Positions 47,402 through 60,339 of a stretch of DNA of 64,000 nt are shown in pieces (position 1 is the stretch's first letter; each line of letters begins with the position of its first letter). The notes under the pieces were generated by a model. That model made no database searches. It was given only the letters and a program-made list of their open reading frames with translations, and was not told where the DNA came from. Source of the DNA: Cunninghamia lanceolata (Eukaryota > Streptophyta > Pinopsida > Cupressales > Cupressaceae); NCBI GenBank assembly GCA_027924645.1, contig BSBN01000763.1:3100001-3164000 (forward strand), read 5' to 3'. A program made the translations under genes and the position numbers.

Positions 47402-50400
47402 TGTAACAACCCTCGTGTTCATATTTTGTTGTTGATTTTCTTTGATGGATTCTGATAACTGTGCATTTTGTATTGGATTGTTCATCCTATCATTATTTTG
47501 TATTGGCACCCATGAGGTGCAATTCTAATACTATTATGATGTTGACATGATTAGTTATTATGTTGGATTACATGGTTATATGTTTATATATTGTTATCAT
47601 TGCTTTTGTACGATTATGGACAAGAAAGGGATGATGTCATAACACTCGTATCCGAGCGGCTTACGCTATCATGACCCTCTTCTTGATGATTGATGTTGCT
47701 TCTACTATATGATATATGTTATATACACATGTACTTTGACATGTGATTGGAGTGATGCAGGTACTAGGTATCGACTCCACTTAGATTCACAGGCCTGAGC
47801 GTACTCTTATTCCCCGATGGTGGTTACTAGAGATAGTCATAGGCCAAACATTCCCTAACCTAGCCCATTGTACCCTATTAGTGTAGTGTTTCTATGATGT
47901 GTGTTTACCCTCCAGTTACCTAGCATTAACATTTGGATTACCTTCTGGTCTTATGTAGTTTGCCAGTATTACTTGTTGAGGCATTTTTGTTATAAGGTTA
48001 ATATCAGTTTTATGGTGATTTAATTATTACTCTTTTAGATTTCAATGTGGTTCATTATTGGTCCTATGGTGATTTAAGGATTTAAATTATTATTTTTATG
48101 TGTAATAGAGAATGTTGTATATTTAGTGATTTTAATTAATTGATTTGGAGAGCTTTAATAGTTTATTTAATTAAATGTTTTATTTCATATATTATTTTGA
48201 GAGTTTATAAAAATGGAAATAAGTTTTGATATTGCATTGATTTAAAGTATTATTTTAAATGTGATTTGATTTTTTTTTGGAGGAGTTTAGTTGAAAAGAA
48301 AATGGGCAGTTTGGTCACATTTTCAAACCATTCTAGGAAGAAAAGAAAACTAAAAAAAAATCTGATTTGTTTGAGAGAGGGAAACCTCACGGTTAGGAAT
48401 GGAAGCTTGGTAGTAAGATCTGGTTATATTTAAGGGATTTTTGTGGGCAGTGGATCTTGGTGTTCAGTCTAGCATTGTTGTCTTGCTGCTCTATTTTGGA
48501 ATCTAGCATGCCTTGCAAACAGAGAATTTTTTCATTTCAAATTTGGGTAGAATTAAAGCTATTCTTCTATGTATTCCTTAAATTTTTGAGTTAGAAATGT
48601 ATGTGCATGTTTAAATGTGTTGGGAGTCTTCGCTGCTCTAGGTGTTGTCATGGCATATTGGTTTTGAGATTTATTTTCAGTCTGTTCATTGCATTTATAT
48701 TGGGGAAAAAATAGAGAACTTTCTAAACCTATTCAAATATCCTAACTTTAAACTCAAATCCAACTATGGAATTCAACTTGAAATAACATAATCTAAACTA
48801 TGTCAATGGCAGATTTAGTTTAAAGTGGCTCTCACAGTTTGCATTTTCCAATTATTAATTTGGGGGCAAAAAAAATGTTTTTTTAACCCACCCCTCAAAC
48901 TCCTATCATAAACTTGAAACCAAATATGAAATTCAAGTAGAAACACTAAAATCTCAACTGGGTTGGAGTCAAAAGTGAATTTTGGACACTTTCATTTTTT
49001 GTCAAAATTTGTGTTAGCTTGGTAAAACATGTTTTTCAATCCAGCACCTTAACCATCTGTTACAATCACAATATAAAGGTGGATTCCTTGTAGACACATT
49101 GATAACTCAACTGGGTTGAAGTCATAATTCAATTCTGGGCACTTCAATTTTTGGGCAAAATCTGCCCAGCTAGTACCCTGTTGCCCCATATAATCTCTTT
49201 TTTTTTCTCAAATTTCTTGAGAAATCTATATGCGAGTGTTTGAAACTAGTTTGAAAATTGTTTAATTGTACTTTCTTTATCTCCAATTTGGTTTTGGTTT
49301 CCTCTTTTCAGCCTAGTAAAATTCATTTGTAATTTGGGGCAAAATAGAGTATTTCCTTACCAGTTTGAAAACCCATGTCTTAAACTTAATTTTAAAAGTT
49401 GTATTCAACTAGGAACACCAAAATATGAACTGGGTTGTGGTCAGATTTCAGATCTGGACACTTTTTATTTTGAGCATGTTTATGCTGTCGGAACCCTATC
49501 ATCAACATTCTTATTTATTAAGTGCTGTCATTTATATGCTTGTGCGCTATTTTAGGTAGTGATAAGAAGGTGAATCTTTTATTACAGTAGTGGAGTAGTT
49601 TCAATGAATTTTAATGATGAAAAATGGATTGTTTTAATTATTATTAAAAGATGGAATTATTCTTGCTTGGCTGATTTGAATATTTAAATAATAGTTTTTT
49701 ACTTAACGGATTTAATTGATGTTATCATAGATTGTGATCGGTTATTGAATTGTTTTCATTCGGTTTTGTATAGCTCATTTGGTTAAACGAGATGAGCTTA
49801 GTTCTAAGTAATTAGAGTGGTCTTATGGAGTGGCTCTTTGTGAGCCCGGGGCCTGCAAGTGGCTGCCGAGACAACTAGTAGCAGAGTTATAGTAAACAAG
49901 TGATAACTAAATAAAAACAATGGGGTAAAACACTAATAAGATAATGATTCCTCGTGCATGGCCTTGGGCTCTTGTAAAGGCTAAGGATACACTCGAGAAG
50001 GCCTATCCGTCTGTGGGGCATCGAGTTATCCGTCTACGGGGTGTTGATTCGGACATGATTGAGTCTCCTCATTTGTATGAGAGGTGTACTTAATTCCGTG
50101 TGGTGCCATCCCTTCGAGTACGCATGATGACACTCCATCTGATCTGCACTCTAGTATCTAGTACCTTAGTAGTCATGAGTAGTACCTGACTTATGACTGG
50201 ATGAGTATCTCTATATTGTGACATTAGCATTGTATTTTGTGTTTGCTCCATGTCTGATGTCAGTGTTGGCCATCTTGTATACCCTTTCTGTTATTACTTC
50301 TGTTTCAGCCTTGTGACTACCTTTGAGCACAGTGGGGTGGTCTCTTATGAATCCACATGGTTGGGAGGCGTTGCCACCGCCATTAGGGACTCGTGTACAG

Positions 50401-50893
50401 GTTATTGGAGGACCATTTGGAGATGTTCTCTCTTGTACTTATTTTATCAGTTATTGCATCTTATTCATGGCTATGCCATTGTACTTATGTATATTATTTT
50501 ATGTAATTTGTACTCTCTTGAGAGAGATGATGTAAATTATATTAATGAGAAGAAATGAAATGTTGTTTTATATTTGGCTTACGGTTTTCCGGTGTTGGTA
50601 TCAGACCCAGTTATACTATGATGATCATTATGGCTTTATGTTTATAAGTGGAAATGGGTATTAGGAACATTTGAATTGGTGTTTAAAATGAATGTAGTTT
50701 CAATGATGTTTGCAAGGAGGGTGATTTAGTCCTCTCCTTTGGGTTGTATATTCAGCCATACTTGGCCATGAATGTTGCCGATCTATCGAATCGACAACCT
50801 TATTATGTGTATGTTATCACTTTATATTAAAAAATATATATTCTTGCCCTCTTTTGGCTCTTACCCTTCGGGGTTACGTAGCGGGATGTTACA
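47402..50893 (+). repeat. Gypsy 2 5' LTR
   Basis: Starts TGTAACAACCCTCGTG and ends GCGGGATGTTACA. Pairs with 55805-59299. A block at 47759-47785 (GGTACTAGGTATCGACTCC) corresponds to the minus-strand block near 5159-5184 and 15217-15242 in gypsy 1 LTRs. The open frames at 50250-50558 occur in both LTRs in altered form and are not convincing genes. Confidence 0.95.
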
Positions 50894-50909
50894 TCTAGTA
50901 TTAGAGCCC
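50894..50909 (+). promoter_or_regulatory. Gypsy 2 primer binding site, decayed
   Basis: TCTAGTATTAGAGCCC directly after the 5' LTR aligns with TTTGGTATCAGAGCCA of gypsy 1 with several transitions. Initiator tRNA-Met type. Confidence 0.8.
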
Positions 50910-51090
50910 ATGTTCACACACTGGGATCTTTGGTGTACTTGAGCCTTATATGTTATGTTGTGTTTGGTATGTGTGGCGTGAGCTTGTTATATTATTTTTA
51001 TAGTCTTGTTGTTATGCTTTCATGGCTTAGTATGGTGTATAGGTCATCCTTGTGATGATCTAATTTGATGTGTTCCTTGTCTCCTTAAGG

Positions 51091-54000
51091 ATGTCTCCTA
51101 GGGGCAGAGCCAGAGGTAGAGTTAGAGGTAGAGCCACTGTTCTTCGACATAGCACCTGACGTAATGTCGATTAGGGTAATCAGGGTGAGCATCAGGAGGA
51201 ACAGCATGCTGAGAACCAAGCCAAAGGGCTCGGGGGTGCTCATGTTTTAGCTCTTTTAAAATAGATTATGGACCAATTAGGACCTCATCAAGAGGTATCT
51301 CATGAGGAGGAGTCACACCCTTCTTGTCAGGATGGTCAGGATGCTAGAGATGAGCATGAGCGTTCCTGTAGTCTTGGTCATTCAAGAGCTGATGTTGTGA
51401 GGGATAGGGTGGATGGAGATAGTGTTGTTGCAGGTCACATGAGGGATCTTCTTAGAGCTCATCCCCCTACTTTTGGTGGTTTTGGTATAGGTACCGAGGC
51501 AGAGACTTGGTTGATTGATCTTGATTGATGCTTTGCTATGCATCCTTATAGTAGCAATACTAGAGCTCGATGTGTCATTATGCATCTCAGAGGTTTTGTG
51601 CCTACATGATGGAGAGTAGAGGAGCATAAGCTTCACCTAGACATTGCTTCTATTTCTTGGGGACTATTCTTAGAAAGGTTTCGTGCACAATTTCTTTCAG
51701 ACTACTGCCGATAGAGATGTGCTGATGAGTTCCATGAGCTTCATCAGTTGACTTTGACGATAGATCAGTATGAGCACCGCTTCTTTGAGCTTAAGCAGTA
51801 TGCTAGGATTTCTGATGACGAGCTGATGTTAGTACAACATTTCATTAGGGGCTTGAATGCCTGTATCAGTGGTGGTGTCTTTGTGTTTGAGCTAAAGACC
51901 TTAGGGATCACCATGGAGAAGGTGAGGTTGATAGATGAGAATTTGGCTAGAGGCTTGGGTGGTCAGGAAAGTGTTTAGATTGGCAGTGCCCCTCCTTTAG
52001 GATCAGTTACTCAAGGTACATAGTCTTAGAGAGCTGGACCATCTAGATCTAAGCTTGCACCTTCTAGATGTAGTCAGCAATAGAGGCATAGGTCTTCTCA
52101 GTCTCAGCAAAGTGGGTAGAGTCTTGGTACTCCATTTTTTAGAGATCATTTACGTCATCATTCTTAGAGTAGGTAGCAGAGTGGTCTGACACAGAGTTCC
52201 TAAAGTGCACAACAAAGTTCTAGGGGTGGTGGATCCCAGCAGTCACATGCACCATTTTTAGGCTAAGGTTTTGGTAGAGGTGGTTGTTTTTCTTGTGGGC
52301 AGCATGGTCATATAGTTGTTCATTGTCCTCAAAGATTAGTGGCTGGAGGTAGTTAGAGATAGGCTACTTCAGAGGATAAGTAGGTGATGCTAGCAGATCG
52401 CATAGAGTTTTTACAGAAGTTGATAACCGTCAGGCTGAGCATCAGGGAACTATGGTTGAGTATTCAGGTGTGTTATGTGGGATTACCACATCTATCTTGT
52501 TTGATTTAGGAGCTTCAGATTCTTTGATTTCTCCTTCTCTCGTAGTGCATTGTGGACTCATGGTAGCAAGGAAAGATGTTGGTTGGTAGGTTGAGTTAGC
52601 TACGAGAGCCAAGGTGGATGTAGACTCCCTTGTTCGTGGTTGTGTGTTGGATTTGGGCACCTTCACTACCACAGTGGATCTCCTTGTGTTACCTTTGGGG
52701 TCCTATGAGATTGTTTTAGGCATGGATTGGTTGGAGACCCACCTATCCAGTATAGATTGTCAGCGTAAGCCAGTTCAATGTGTATACAATGTTGGAGAAC
52801 ATGTTGAGTTAGTTGGGATCCAGAGACCCATTTCTCTCCGTGTGATTTTGGCTATGTAGCTAAAGCGTGCCACGCGACAAGGTTGTTAGATGTTCACTAT
52901 TTCAGTTAGTAACCTTGCTGAGGGTGGAATTCAAGAGGTATCTCTTGATGATCATCCTATTCTTTAGGAGTTTATAGATGTCTTTCTGAGTGCTATTCTA
53001 GGTATGCCGCCTAAGTGCGACATAGACTTCTGTCTTGATCGCATTCTTGGTGTGGAGCCTGTTTCTTGGGCACCGTATCGCATGACTACTTAGGAGTTGA
53101 GTGAGTTATCGTTGTAGTTAGAGGAGTTACTGGAGAAGGGTTTCATTCATTGTAGTGTATCCGCTTGGGGAGCACCTATCATCTTCGTGAAGAAGAAGAA
53201 CAGATTTCTTCACTTGTGCATTGATTATCGCTAGTTGAACAAAGTGACGGTGAAGAATCGTTACCCGTTGCCTCATATAGATGATTTTTTTGATCATATG
53301 AGGGGAGCCAAGGTGTTCTCCAAGCTAGATATGAAGTTAGGATACCATCAACTTTGCATTCATGAGGTAGACATTCATCAGAAGGCATTTTGTACATGCT
53401 ATGGACATTATGAATTCATGGTTGTCCCCTTCGGGTTGACCAATGCTCTATTAGTTTTCATGAGTTTGATGAATGGGGTGTTTCACACCTATCTTGATTG
53501 GTTTATTCTTGTGTTCCTTGATAATATTTTGATTTACTCAAGGACTATGGAGAAGCATGAAGGCCAATTGCGGCAAGTGTTGTAGTGCTTGTGAGATAAT
53601 CAGTTGTTTGGCAATTTGGCCAAGTCTGATTTCTTCCAGACTGAAGTGAGATATTTGGGCCATATCATCTCAGGAGAGGGTATCTCAGTGGATCCTTCTA
53701 AGATTCAAACCATTGTGGATTGGCTAACACCAACAAATGTGGCTAAGGTTCCTAGTTTCATGGGATTGGCGGGTTACTATCACTGATTTGTGAGAGATTT
53801 CTCTCGGGTAGCCCACCCCATCACCTCTCTTCAGCGGAAAGGGTAGAAGTTAGTGAGGTTAGATTAGTGTGAATCAGCTTTTTAGGCTCTTAAGGAGTAG
53901 TTGACTAGTGCACCTATCCTGGTAGTGCCAGATCCTATAGGAGATTTTGTAGTGTGCACTGATGCCTCATTGGAGGGTGGGGGGGCAGTTATTATGCAGG

Positions 54001-55783
54001 AGGGATGAGTGATTGCATATGAGTCCCGTAAGCTCAAGGATCATGAGCTGAGCTACCCTAGCCATGATTTGGAGTTAGCAGATGTCATCCATGCACTTAT
54101 GCATTGGAGACATTTCCTCTTGGGACATCAGTTTGAGTTGCATAGTGATCATCATCGTTTGCAATATATCTTCACTCAGCTAAATTTGAATGCTTGGCAG
54201 CACTATTAGATGGAGTTCCTTTATGAGTATGACTTCGAGGTTCACTATATCCAGGGTAAGGAGAATATTGTTGTGGATGCCTTGAGCAGGAGGAGACATG
54301 AGATCTCAAATTTGTCCCTTGGAGTGGATCTGAGGAGCTATATTTTGTAGTCACTTCCTAGTGATACTTGGTATCAGGAGGTTAGAGTGGAGATTGAGTC
54401 TGGGAGAGTCCTTAAGGGCAGATTTGTAGGTTTCTCTCTTGAGTTTGATGGACTTTTGCAGCATCTTGGTCATATTTATGTTCTAGATTCTGGTGATCTT
54501 TGTTCCTTGGTTTTGTCAAAGGCCCATCATGCACCCTATTAGCTCATCCAGAAGTCATGAAGATGCATATTGATCTTTGACAGTTGTATCATTGGGTAGG
54601 TTTACGGTGAGATATTTCTAATTTTGTGGTTCAATGTCTTGAGTGCCAGTGGGTGAAGGTAGAACATCAGCACCTAGCAGGACTGTTGCAGCCTCATTCC
54701 ATCCCTAGATGGAAGTGGGATACGATATCTCTTGATTTCATAGTGGGCCTACCTATGTCTTCACATCATCATGATGCTATTATGGTTACAGAAGACAAGT
54801 TGTCCAAGGTGGCACACTTCTCACCCATGAGATCTTCATACACTGCAACATCTGTGGATTGAGTGTTTATGGAGGATATTGTGTGTCTGCATGGTATTCC
54901 TCATAAGATCATTTCCAATCGTGATCTAGTGTTCACTTCAGCTTTGTGGACTTCTCTTCAGCCTGCTTTGGGAGCTTAGCTTAATTTCAGCTCTGCATAC
55001 CATCTTGAAACTGATGGACAGATGGAGTAAGTTAATCATGTTTTAGAGGATATGCTTTGGATGTACGCTATGGATTAGTAGTCTCGTTGGGAGGACTACT
55101 TGTACCTGGTTAAGTTTTCTTATAACAGTGGGTATCACAGTTCTCTCGATATGTCTCCCTTTCAAGCCTTGTATGGTAGGCCATGTCGCACTCTGTTGAG
55201 TTGGGATCACTTAGAGGACTGAGTTCTTTTGGGTCTGGAGATGCTTCAGGATATGAAGTAGTAGGTAGTGTGGATTAGAGAGCAATTGGCTATAGCTCAG
55301 GATCGACAGAGGAAGTATGTCGATGCTCGTAGGTTGGATCTCCACTTCTTGATGGGTGACCGTGTGTTTTTGAGAGTTCATCAGTGGAAGAACCCCATCT
55401 GTTATGGGAAATGCTTGAAGTTGGCACCTCATTTTGTTGGACCTTTTGAGATCCTTGAGAGGATTGGTCCTATTGCCTATCATCTTGAGTTTCCACCGAG
55501 TCTATCACGCATTCATGATGTTTTCCATGTTTCAGTTCTTAGGTAGTATATTCCTGATGTGACCCGTGTTCTTGATTGGACTGTTTTGAAGGTTGAGGTG
55601 AACGGACAGCATTCTTTGGAGCCCATACATATACTTCAGCATCAGAGGTTGACTCTTAGGGGTCGGGACATAGAGCAGGTAAGGGTCTAGTGGGATCCTT
55701 ATGGTGAGTCCTCAACATCTTGGGAAGATGTGGCGAGGATGAGAGACCTTTATCCATATCTTTTTGCAGGCTTCCAAGAGTAA
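51091..55783 (+). pseudogene. gag-pol: Gypsy 2 gag-pol, heavily mutated
   Basis: Begins with a true ATG (MSPRGRARGRVRGRA), the Arg-Gly start expected for this family. Gag includes ETWLIDLD and FRAQFLSD-like pieces and [18 protein letters not shown]. The zinc knuckle at 52285-52326 keeps its C, C, H, C residues. By 52500 the frame has shifted, and the protease motif reads FDLGASDS, so the active-site Ser is Leu. Reverse transcriptase (about 53030-53780) reads FLDNILIYS, with one catalytic Asp replaced by Asn. RNase H (about 53940-54300) keeps CTDAS and HSDHH. Integrase (about 54500-55250) moves to a third frame, and the usual DGQTERVN reads DGQME with a stop. The C-terminal tail is chromodomain-like (WDPYGESSTSWED, YPYLFAGFQE). 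Stops are largely TAG where gypsy 1 has CAG. Confidence 0.93.
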
Positions 55784-55788
55784 GCCTA

Positions 55789-55804
55789 GTCCTAGGAGGT
55801 AGGA
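55789..55804 (+). promoter_or_regulatory. Gypsy 2 polypurine tract, decayed
   Basis: CCTAGGAGGTAGGA immediately before the 3' LTR corresponds to CTAGGGGGGGAGGA in gypsy 1. Two purines are now T or A. Confidence 0.75.
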
Positions 55805-58800
55805 TGTAACAACCCCCGTGTTCATATTTTGTTGTTGCTTTTCCTTGATGGATTCCAATAACTATGTATTTTATATTAGATTGTTCATCCTATCATTATT
55901 TTGTATTGGCACCCATGAGGTGCAATTCTGATACTATTATGATGTTGACATGAATAGTTATTATTCTAGATTACATGCTTATATGTTTATATACTGTTAT
56001 CATTGCTTTTGTACGATTATGGATAGGAAAGGGATGATGTTGTAACACTCATATCTGAGAGGCTTATGATATCATGACCCTCTTCCTAATGATTGATGTT
56101 GCTTTGGCTATATGATATATGTTATATGCACATGTACTTTGAAGTGTTATTAGAGTGATGTAGGTACTAGGTATCAACTCCACCTGGATTCACAGGCCTA
56201 AGCATACTCTTGTTCCCCGATGGTGGTTACTAGAGAAAGTCATAGGCCAAACGTTCCCTAGCCTAGTCCACTGTACCCTGTTAGTGTAGTGTTTCTGTGA
56301 TGTGTGTTTACCCTCTAGTTACTTCGCGGTAACATTCAGATTGCCTTCTGGTCTTATGTAGTTTGCCAGTATTGCTTGTTGAGGTATTTTCGTTATGAGG
56401 TTAATATTAGTTTTATGGTGATTTAATGATTCCTCTTTTAGATTTCAATGTGGTTCATTGTTGGTCTTATGGTGATTTAATGATTTAAATTATTATTTTT
56501 ATGTGTAATAAAGAATGTTGTGTATTTAGTGATTGTAATTAATTGATTTGGAGAGCTTTAATAGTTTATTTAATTAAATCTTTTATTTCATATATTATTT
56601 TGAGAGATTATAAAAATAGAAATAAGTTTTGATATTATATTGATTTAAAGTGTTATTTTAAATGTGATTTGATTTTTTTTGAGGAGTTTAATTAAAAAGA
56701 AAATGGGCAGTTTGGTCAAATTTTCAAACCATTCTGGGAAGAAAAGAAAACTAAAAAAAATTTGATTTGTTTGAGAGAGAGAAACCTCATGGTTGGGAAT
56801 GGAAGCTTGGTAGTAAGATATGGTTATATTAGAGGGATTTTTGTGGGCAGTGGATCCTAGTGTTCAGCGTAGCATTGTTGTCTTGCTGCTCTATTTTGGA
56901 ATCTAGTCGTGCCTTGCAAACATAGCATTTCTTCATTTCAAATTTGGGCAGAATTAGAGGTATTCTTCTGTGTATTCCTTGAATTTTTGAGTTAGAAATG
57001 TATGTGTGTGTTTAAATGTGTTGGGAGTCTTGGCTACTCTGGGTGTTGTCATGGCATATTAGTTTGAGATTTATTTTCAGTCTTTTCATTACATTTATAT
57101 TAGGGAAAAATAGAGACTTTTCTAAACCTGTTCAAGTCTCCTATTTTTAAACTCAAATCAAACTGTGGAATTAAACTTGAAAGATCATCATCTAAACTGG
57201 GTCGATGGCAGATTTAGTTTAAAGTGGCTCTCACAGTTTACATTTTCCAATTGTTAATTTGGGGGCAAAATTTTTTTTTTTAACCCAGCGCTCAAACTCC
57301 TATCATAAACTTGAAACCAAATATGAAATTCAACTAGAAACATTGAAATCTTAACTAGGTTAGAGTCAAAAATGAATTCTGGACAATTTCATTTTTGGTC
57401 AAAATTTGTGCCAGCCTAGTAAAACACATTTTTTAATCCAACACCTTAACCACCTGTCACAAATGCAAACTAAAGGTGGATTCCATATATAAATGACCAT
57501 ATCTCAATTAGGTTGAAGTCAGAATTCAATTCTAGGCACTTTGATTTTTGGACAAAATCTACCCAGCCGGTACCCACACTGTCGCTCCATATAATCTCTT
57601 TTTTTTTTCTCAAATTTCTTGAGCAATCTATATTGCTAGTATTTCAAATCAGTTTGGAAGTTGTTTATTTCACTTTTTTTAATCTCCAATTTGGTTTTGG
57701 TTTCCTCTTTTCAGCCTAGTAAAATTTACTTGTAATTTGGGGCAAAACTGAGCATTTCCTTACCATCTTGAAAACCCATGTCTTAAACTTAATTTTAAAT
57801 GTGGTATTCAACTAGAAATGCTAAAATATAAACTAGGTTGTGGTCAAATTTCAGATCTAGGCACTTTTTATTATAAGCATGTTTATGCTGCCGAAACCCT
57901 GTCATCAACATTGTTATTTATTAAGTGCTGTCATTTATATGCTTGTGCACTAATTTAGGCAGCGACACGAAGATGAATCTCTTATTACAGTAGTGGAGTA
58001 GTTTTAATGAATTTTAATGATGAAATTTGGATTGTTTTAATTATTATTAAAAGATGGAATTGTTCTTGCTTGGCTGATTTGAATATTTAAATAGCAGTTT
58101 TTTTACTTGGTGGATTTAATTGATGTTATCATGGATTGTGATCGGTTATTGAATTGTTTTAATTTGGTTTTGTATACCTTGTTTGGTTAAATGAGATGAG
58201 CTTAGGTCTAAGTAAATAGAGTGGTCTTATGCAGTGGCTCTCTACGGGCCCAGGTCCCACAAGTGGTTGCCAAGGGAACTAGTAGTAGAGTTATAGTAAA
58301 CAAGTGATAACTAAATAAAGATAATGAGGTAAAACAAGTTAATAAAATAATGAGCCCTCGTGCATGGCCTTGAGCACTTATAAAGGCTAAGGATGCACTC
58401 AAGAAGGCCTATCCATCTACGGGGCGTCAAGTTATCTATTTGCGGGGCGTTGATTCGGGCATGATTGAGTCTCCTCATCTTTATGAGAGGTGTACTTGAT
58501 TCCGTTTGGTACCATCCCTTCGAGCACACATGATGACACTCTATCCGATCTACACTCTAGTATCTAGTACCTTAGTAGTCATGAGTAGTACCCAACTTAT
58601 GACTGGATGAGTATCTCTATGTTGTGACATTGGCATTGTATTCCGTGTTTGCTCCATGTATGATGTGAGCGTTGGCCATCTAGTATACCCTTGATGTTAT
58701 TACTTCTGTTTGGGCCTTGTGACTACCTCTGAGCATGTTGGGGTGGTCTCTTATGAGTCCACATGGTTGGGAGGCATTGCCACCACCATTGGGGACTAGT

Positions 58801-59299
58801 GTACATGTTATTGGAGCACCAGTTGGAGATGTTATCTCTTCTACAGGTTTATTTTATCAGTTATTGTATCTTATCCATGGCTATGCCATTGTACTTATGT
58901 ATATTCTTTTATTTAATTTGTACTCTCTTGAGAGAGATAATGTAAATTATATTAATGAGAAGAAATGAGATATTTTATATTTGGCTTACAGTTTTCTAGT
59001 GTTGGTATTGGACCCACTTGTACTATGATGATCATTATGGCTTTATGTTTATAAGTGGAAATGGGTATTAGGAACATTTGAATTGGTGTTTAAAATGAAT
59101 GTAGTTTTAACGATGTTTGCAAGGAGGGTGATTTAGTCCTCGCCTTTGGGTTGTACATTCGGCCATACTTGGCCATGAATGTTGTTGATCTATCAAATTG
59201 GAAACCATATTATGTGTATGTTATCACTTTATATTCAAAAAAAATATTGTAGCCCTCTTTTGGCTCTTACCCTTCGGGGTTATGTAGCGGGATGTTACA
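55805..59299 (+). repeat. Gypsy 2 3' LTR
   Basis: Starts TGTAACAACCCCCGTG and ends GCGGGATGTTACA, followed by the GGCTA duplication. Substitutions against the 5' LTR are seen in nearly every line, most of them transitions, plus a few single-base indels. Confidence 0.95.
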
Positions 59300-59304
59300 G
59301 GCTA
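59300..59304. repeat. Target site duplication of gypsy 2 (right, GGCTA)
   Basis: Pairs with 47397-47401. Confidence 0.92.
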
Positions 59305-60339
59305 GATCACTCTTTTCTACTAAGTAAAACCTAGGAGGAATTTTTGAAGGGTTAACAATTCTAGGAAAAAGAGAAGGGGATAGAGTTTTAGCTAGATCAA
59401 ACCTATATAAACAATAGATTAACCCTTGGTGGAGAGGAAATTTTGCCTTACCTAATAACACATTGTCCATAGATTGTTGCCATAAAATGAACCAAAAAAT
59501 GAAACTCATTTTGATATGTCTTAAATGATTCAACTTAGGAAAGTGCTAAGAGTGAATCCACTTGTACCTACCCTTGAGGGTGAAATATCTAATCAGAGCC
59601 ACGAATACATCTTGCATGGATTGGGTAAATCCTCCTCCTTTCCTCCTGATGATGGATCATGGAGTGTGATCTGAAACGTTGAGACAAAAAAGCAAACACA
59701 GTTTTTCTAGAAATCACTTGCACTAAATCATCCTTATTAAAATCATTTTGAAACTTATTTTCCTTTTCACCTTTCCTTAGGATTGTCTCCATATGGTCAT
59801 GGTTTCTTGACTTAATAACCTTCAACAACTTTAGACCTTCCTTCTTAAGTCTCGTAGCTTGGGTAATCAATTTCTCTAAAATGGAGAATGCAATTTCTCT
59901 TACATAAACCACCCTATCTTTCCAAGATCTAGCAAATTCACTAGACAAGACTAGGTCATAGCAATTCATGGCTTCTAGGAAACAAGAAATACTCCCCTTC
60001 TTAAAATATTCTAGATAGTAGAATTTTTTTAATAAGTTCGCAAGAAGATGGTTCAATTCAAAGTATATCATCTCACATATCATCAAAATTTCTAGAAATA
60101 CTATTTTTATTATTGTAGCCTCTTGTATCATCATTCATGTGAGAAAAAAGTGTTTCCTTGTTGAAGAGGTTTCCAAATGAATTAAACCCAAACTCATTTT
60201 CTAGAATCTTAAAGCCCTCATAATTACCATGGTACATGATAGTACATTGACTCGTGGAAAGACAACCCCTCTTTGACCCAAATGATGGCTTAGGATCATG
60301 ATTGATTAACACTCTCATATCTAATTTTATCATTTATAT
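59305..60339 (-). other. Open minus-strand pieces of unknown nature
   Basis: Two overlapping minus-strand frames, 59589-60134 (181 codons) and 60073-60333 (86 codons), are long for this AT-rich window. They lie directly downstream of the LINE RNase H on the same strand. The longer one is rich in Lys, Arg, Ile and Leu with no motif I know (for example FARSWKDRVVYVREIAF, LITQATRLKKEGLKLLKV). It may be an eroded host or element gene. I cannot assign it. Confidence 0.35.

Larger units (their letters stand above)
47402..59299 (+). mobile_element. Gypsy 2: complete but decayed Ty3/gypsy LTR retrotransposon
   Basis: An 11.9-kb plus-strand element with two LTRs (3492 and 3495 bp), TG...CA ends and a perfect 5-bp GGCTA duplication. 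The internal gag-pol is colinear with gypsy 1 from zinc knuckle to chromodomain-like tail. The LTRs differ at many positions, including small indels, and the coding part has dozens of stops and at least two frame changes, so it is far older than gypsy 1. Confidence 0.95.

Noticed and set aside
50250..50558. 102-codon frame with possible membrane segment in gypsy 2 LTR
   Set aside because: The counterpart in the 3' LTR is frameshifted and shorter, with no family resemblance. Probably chance.
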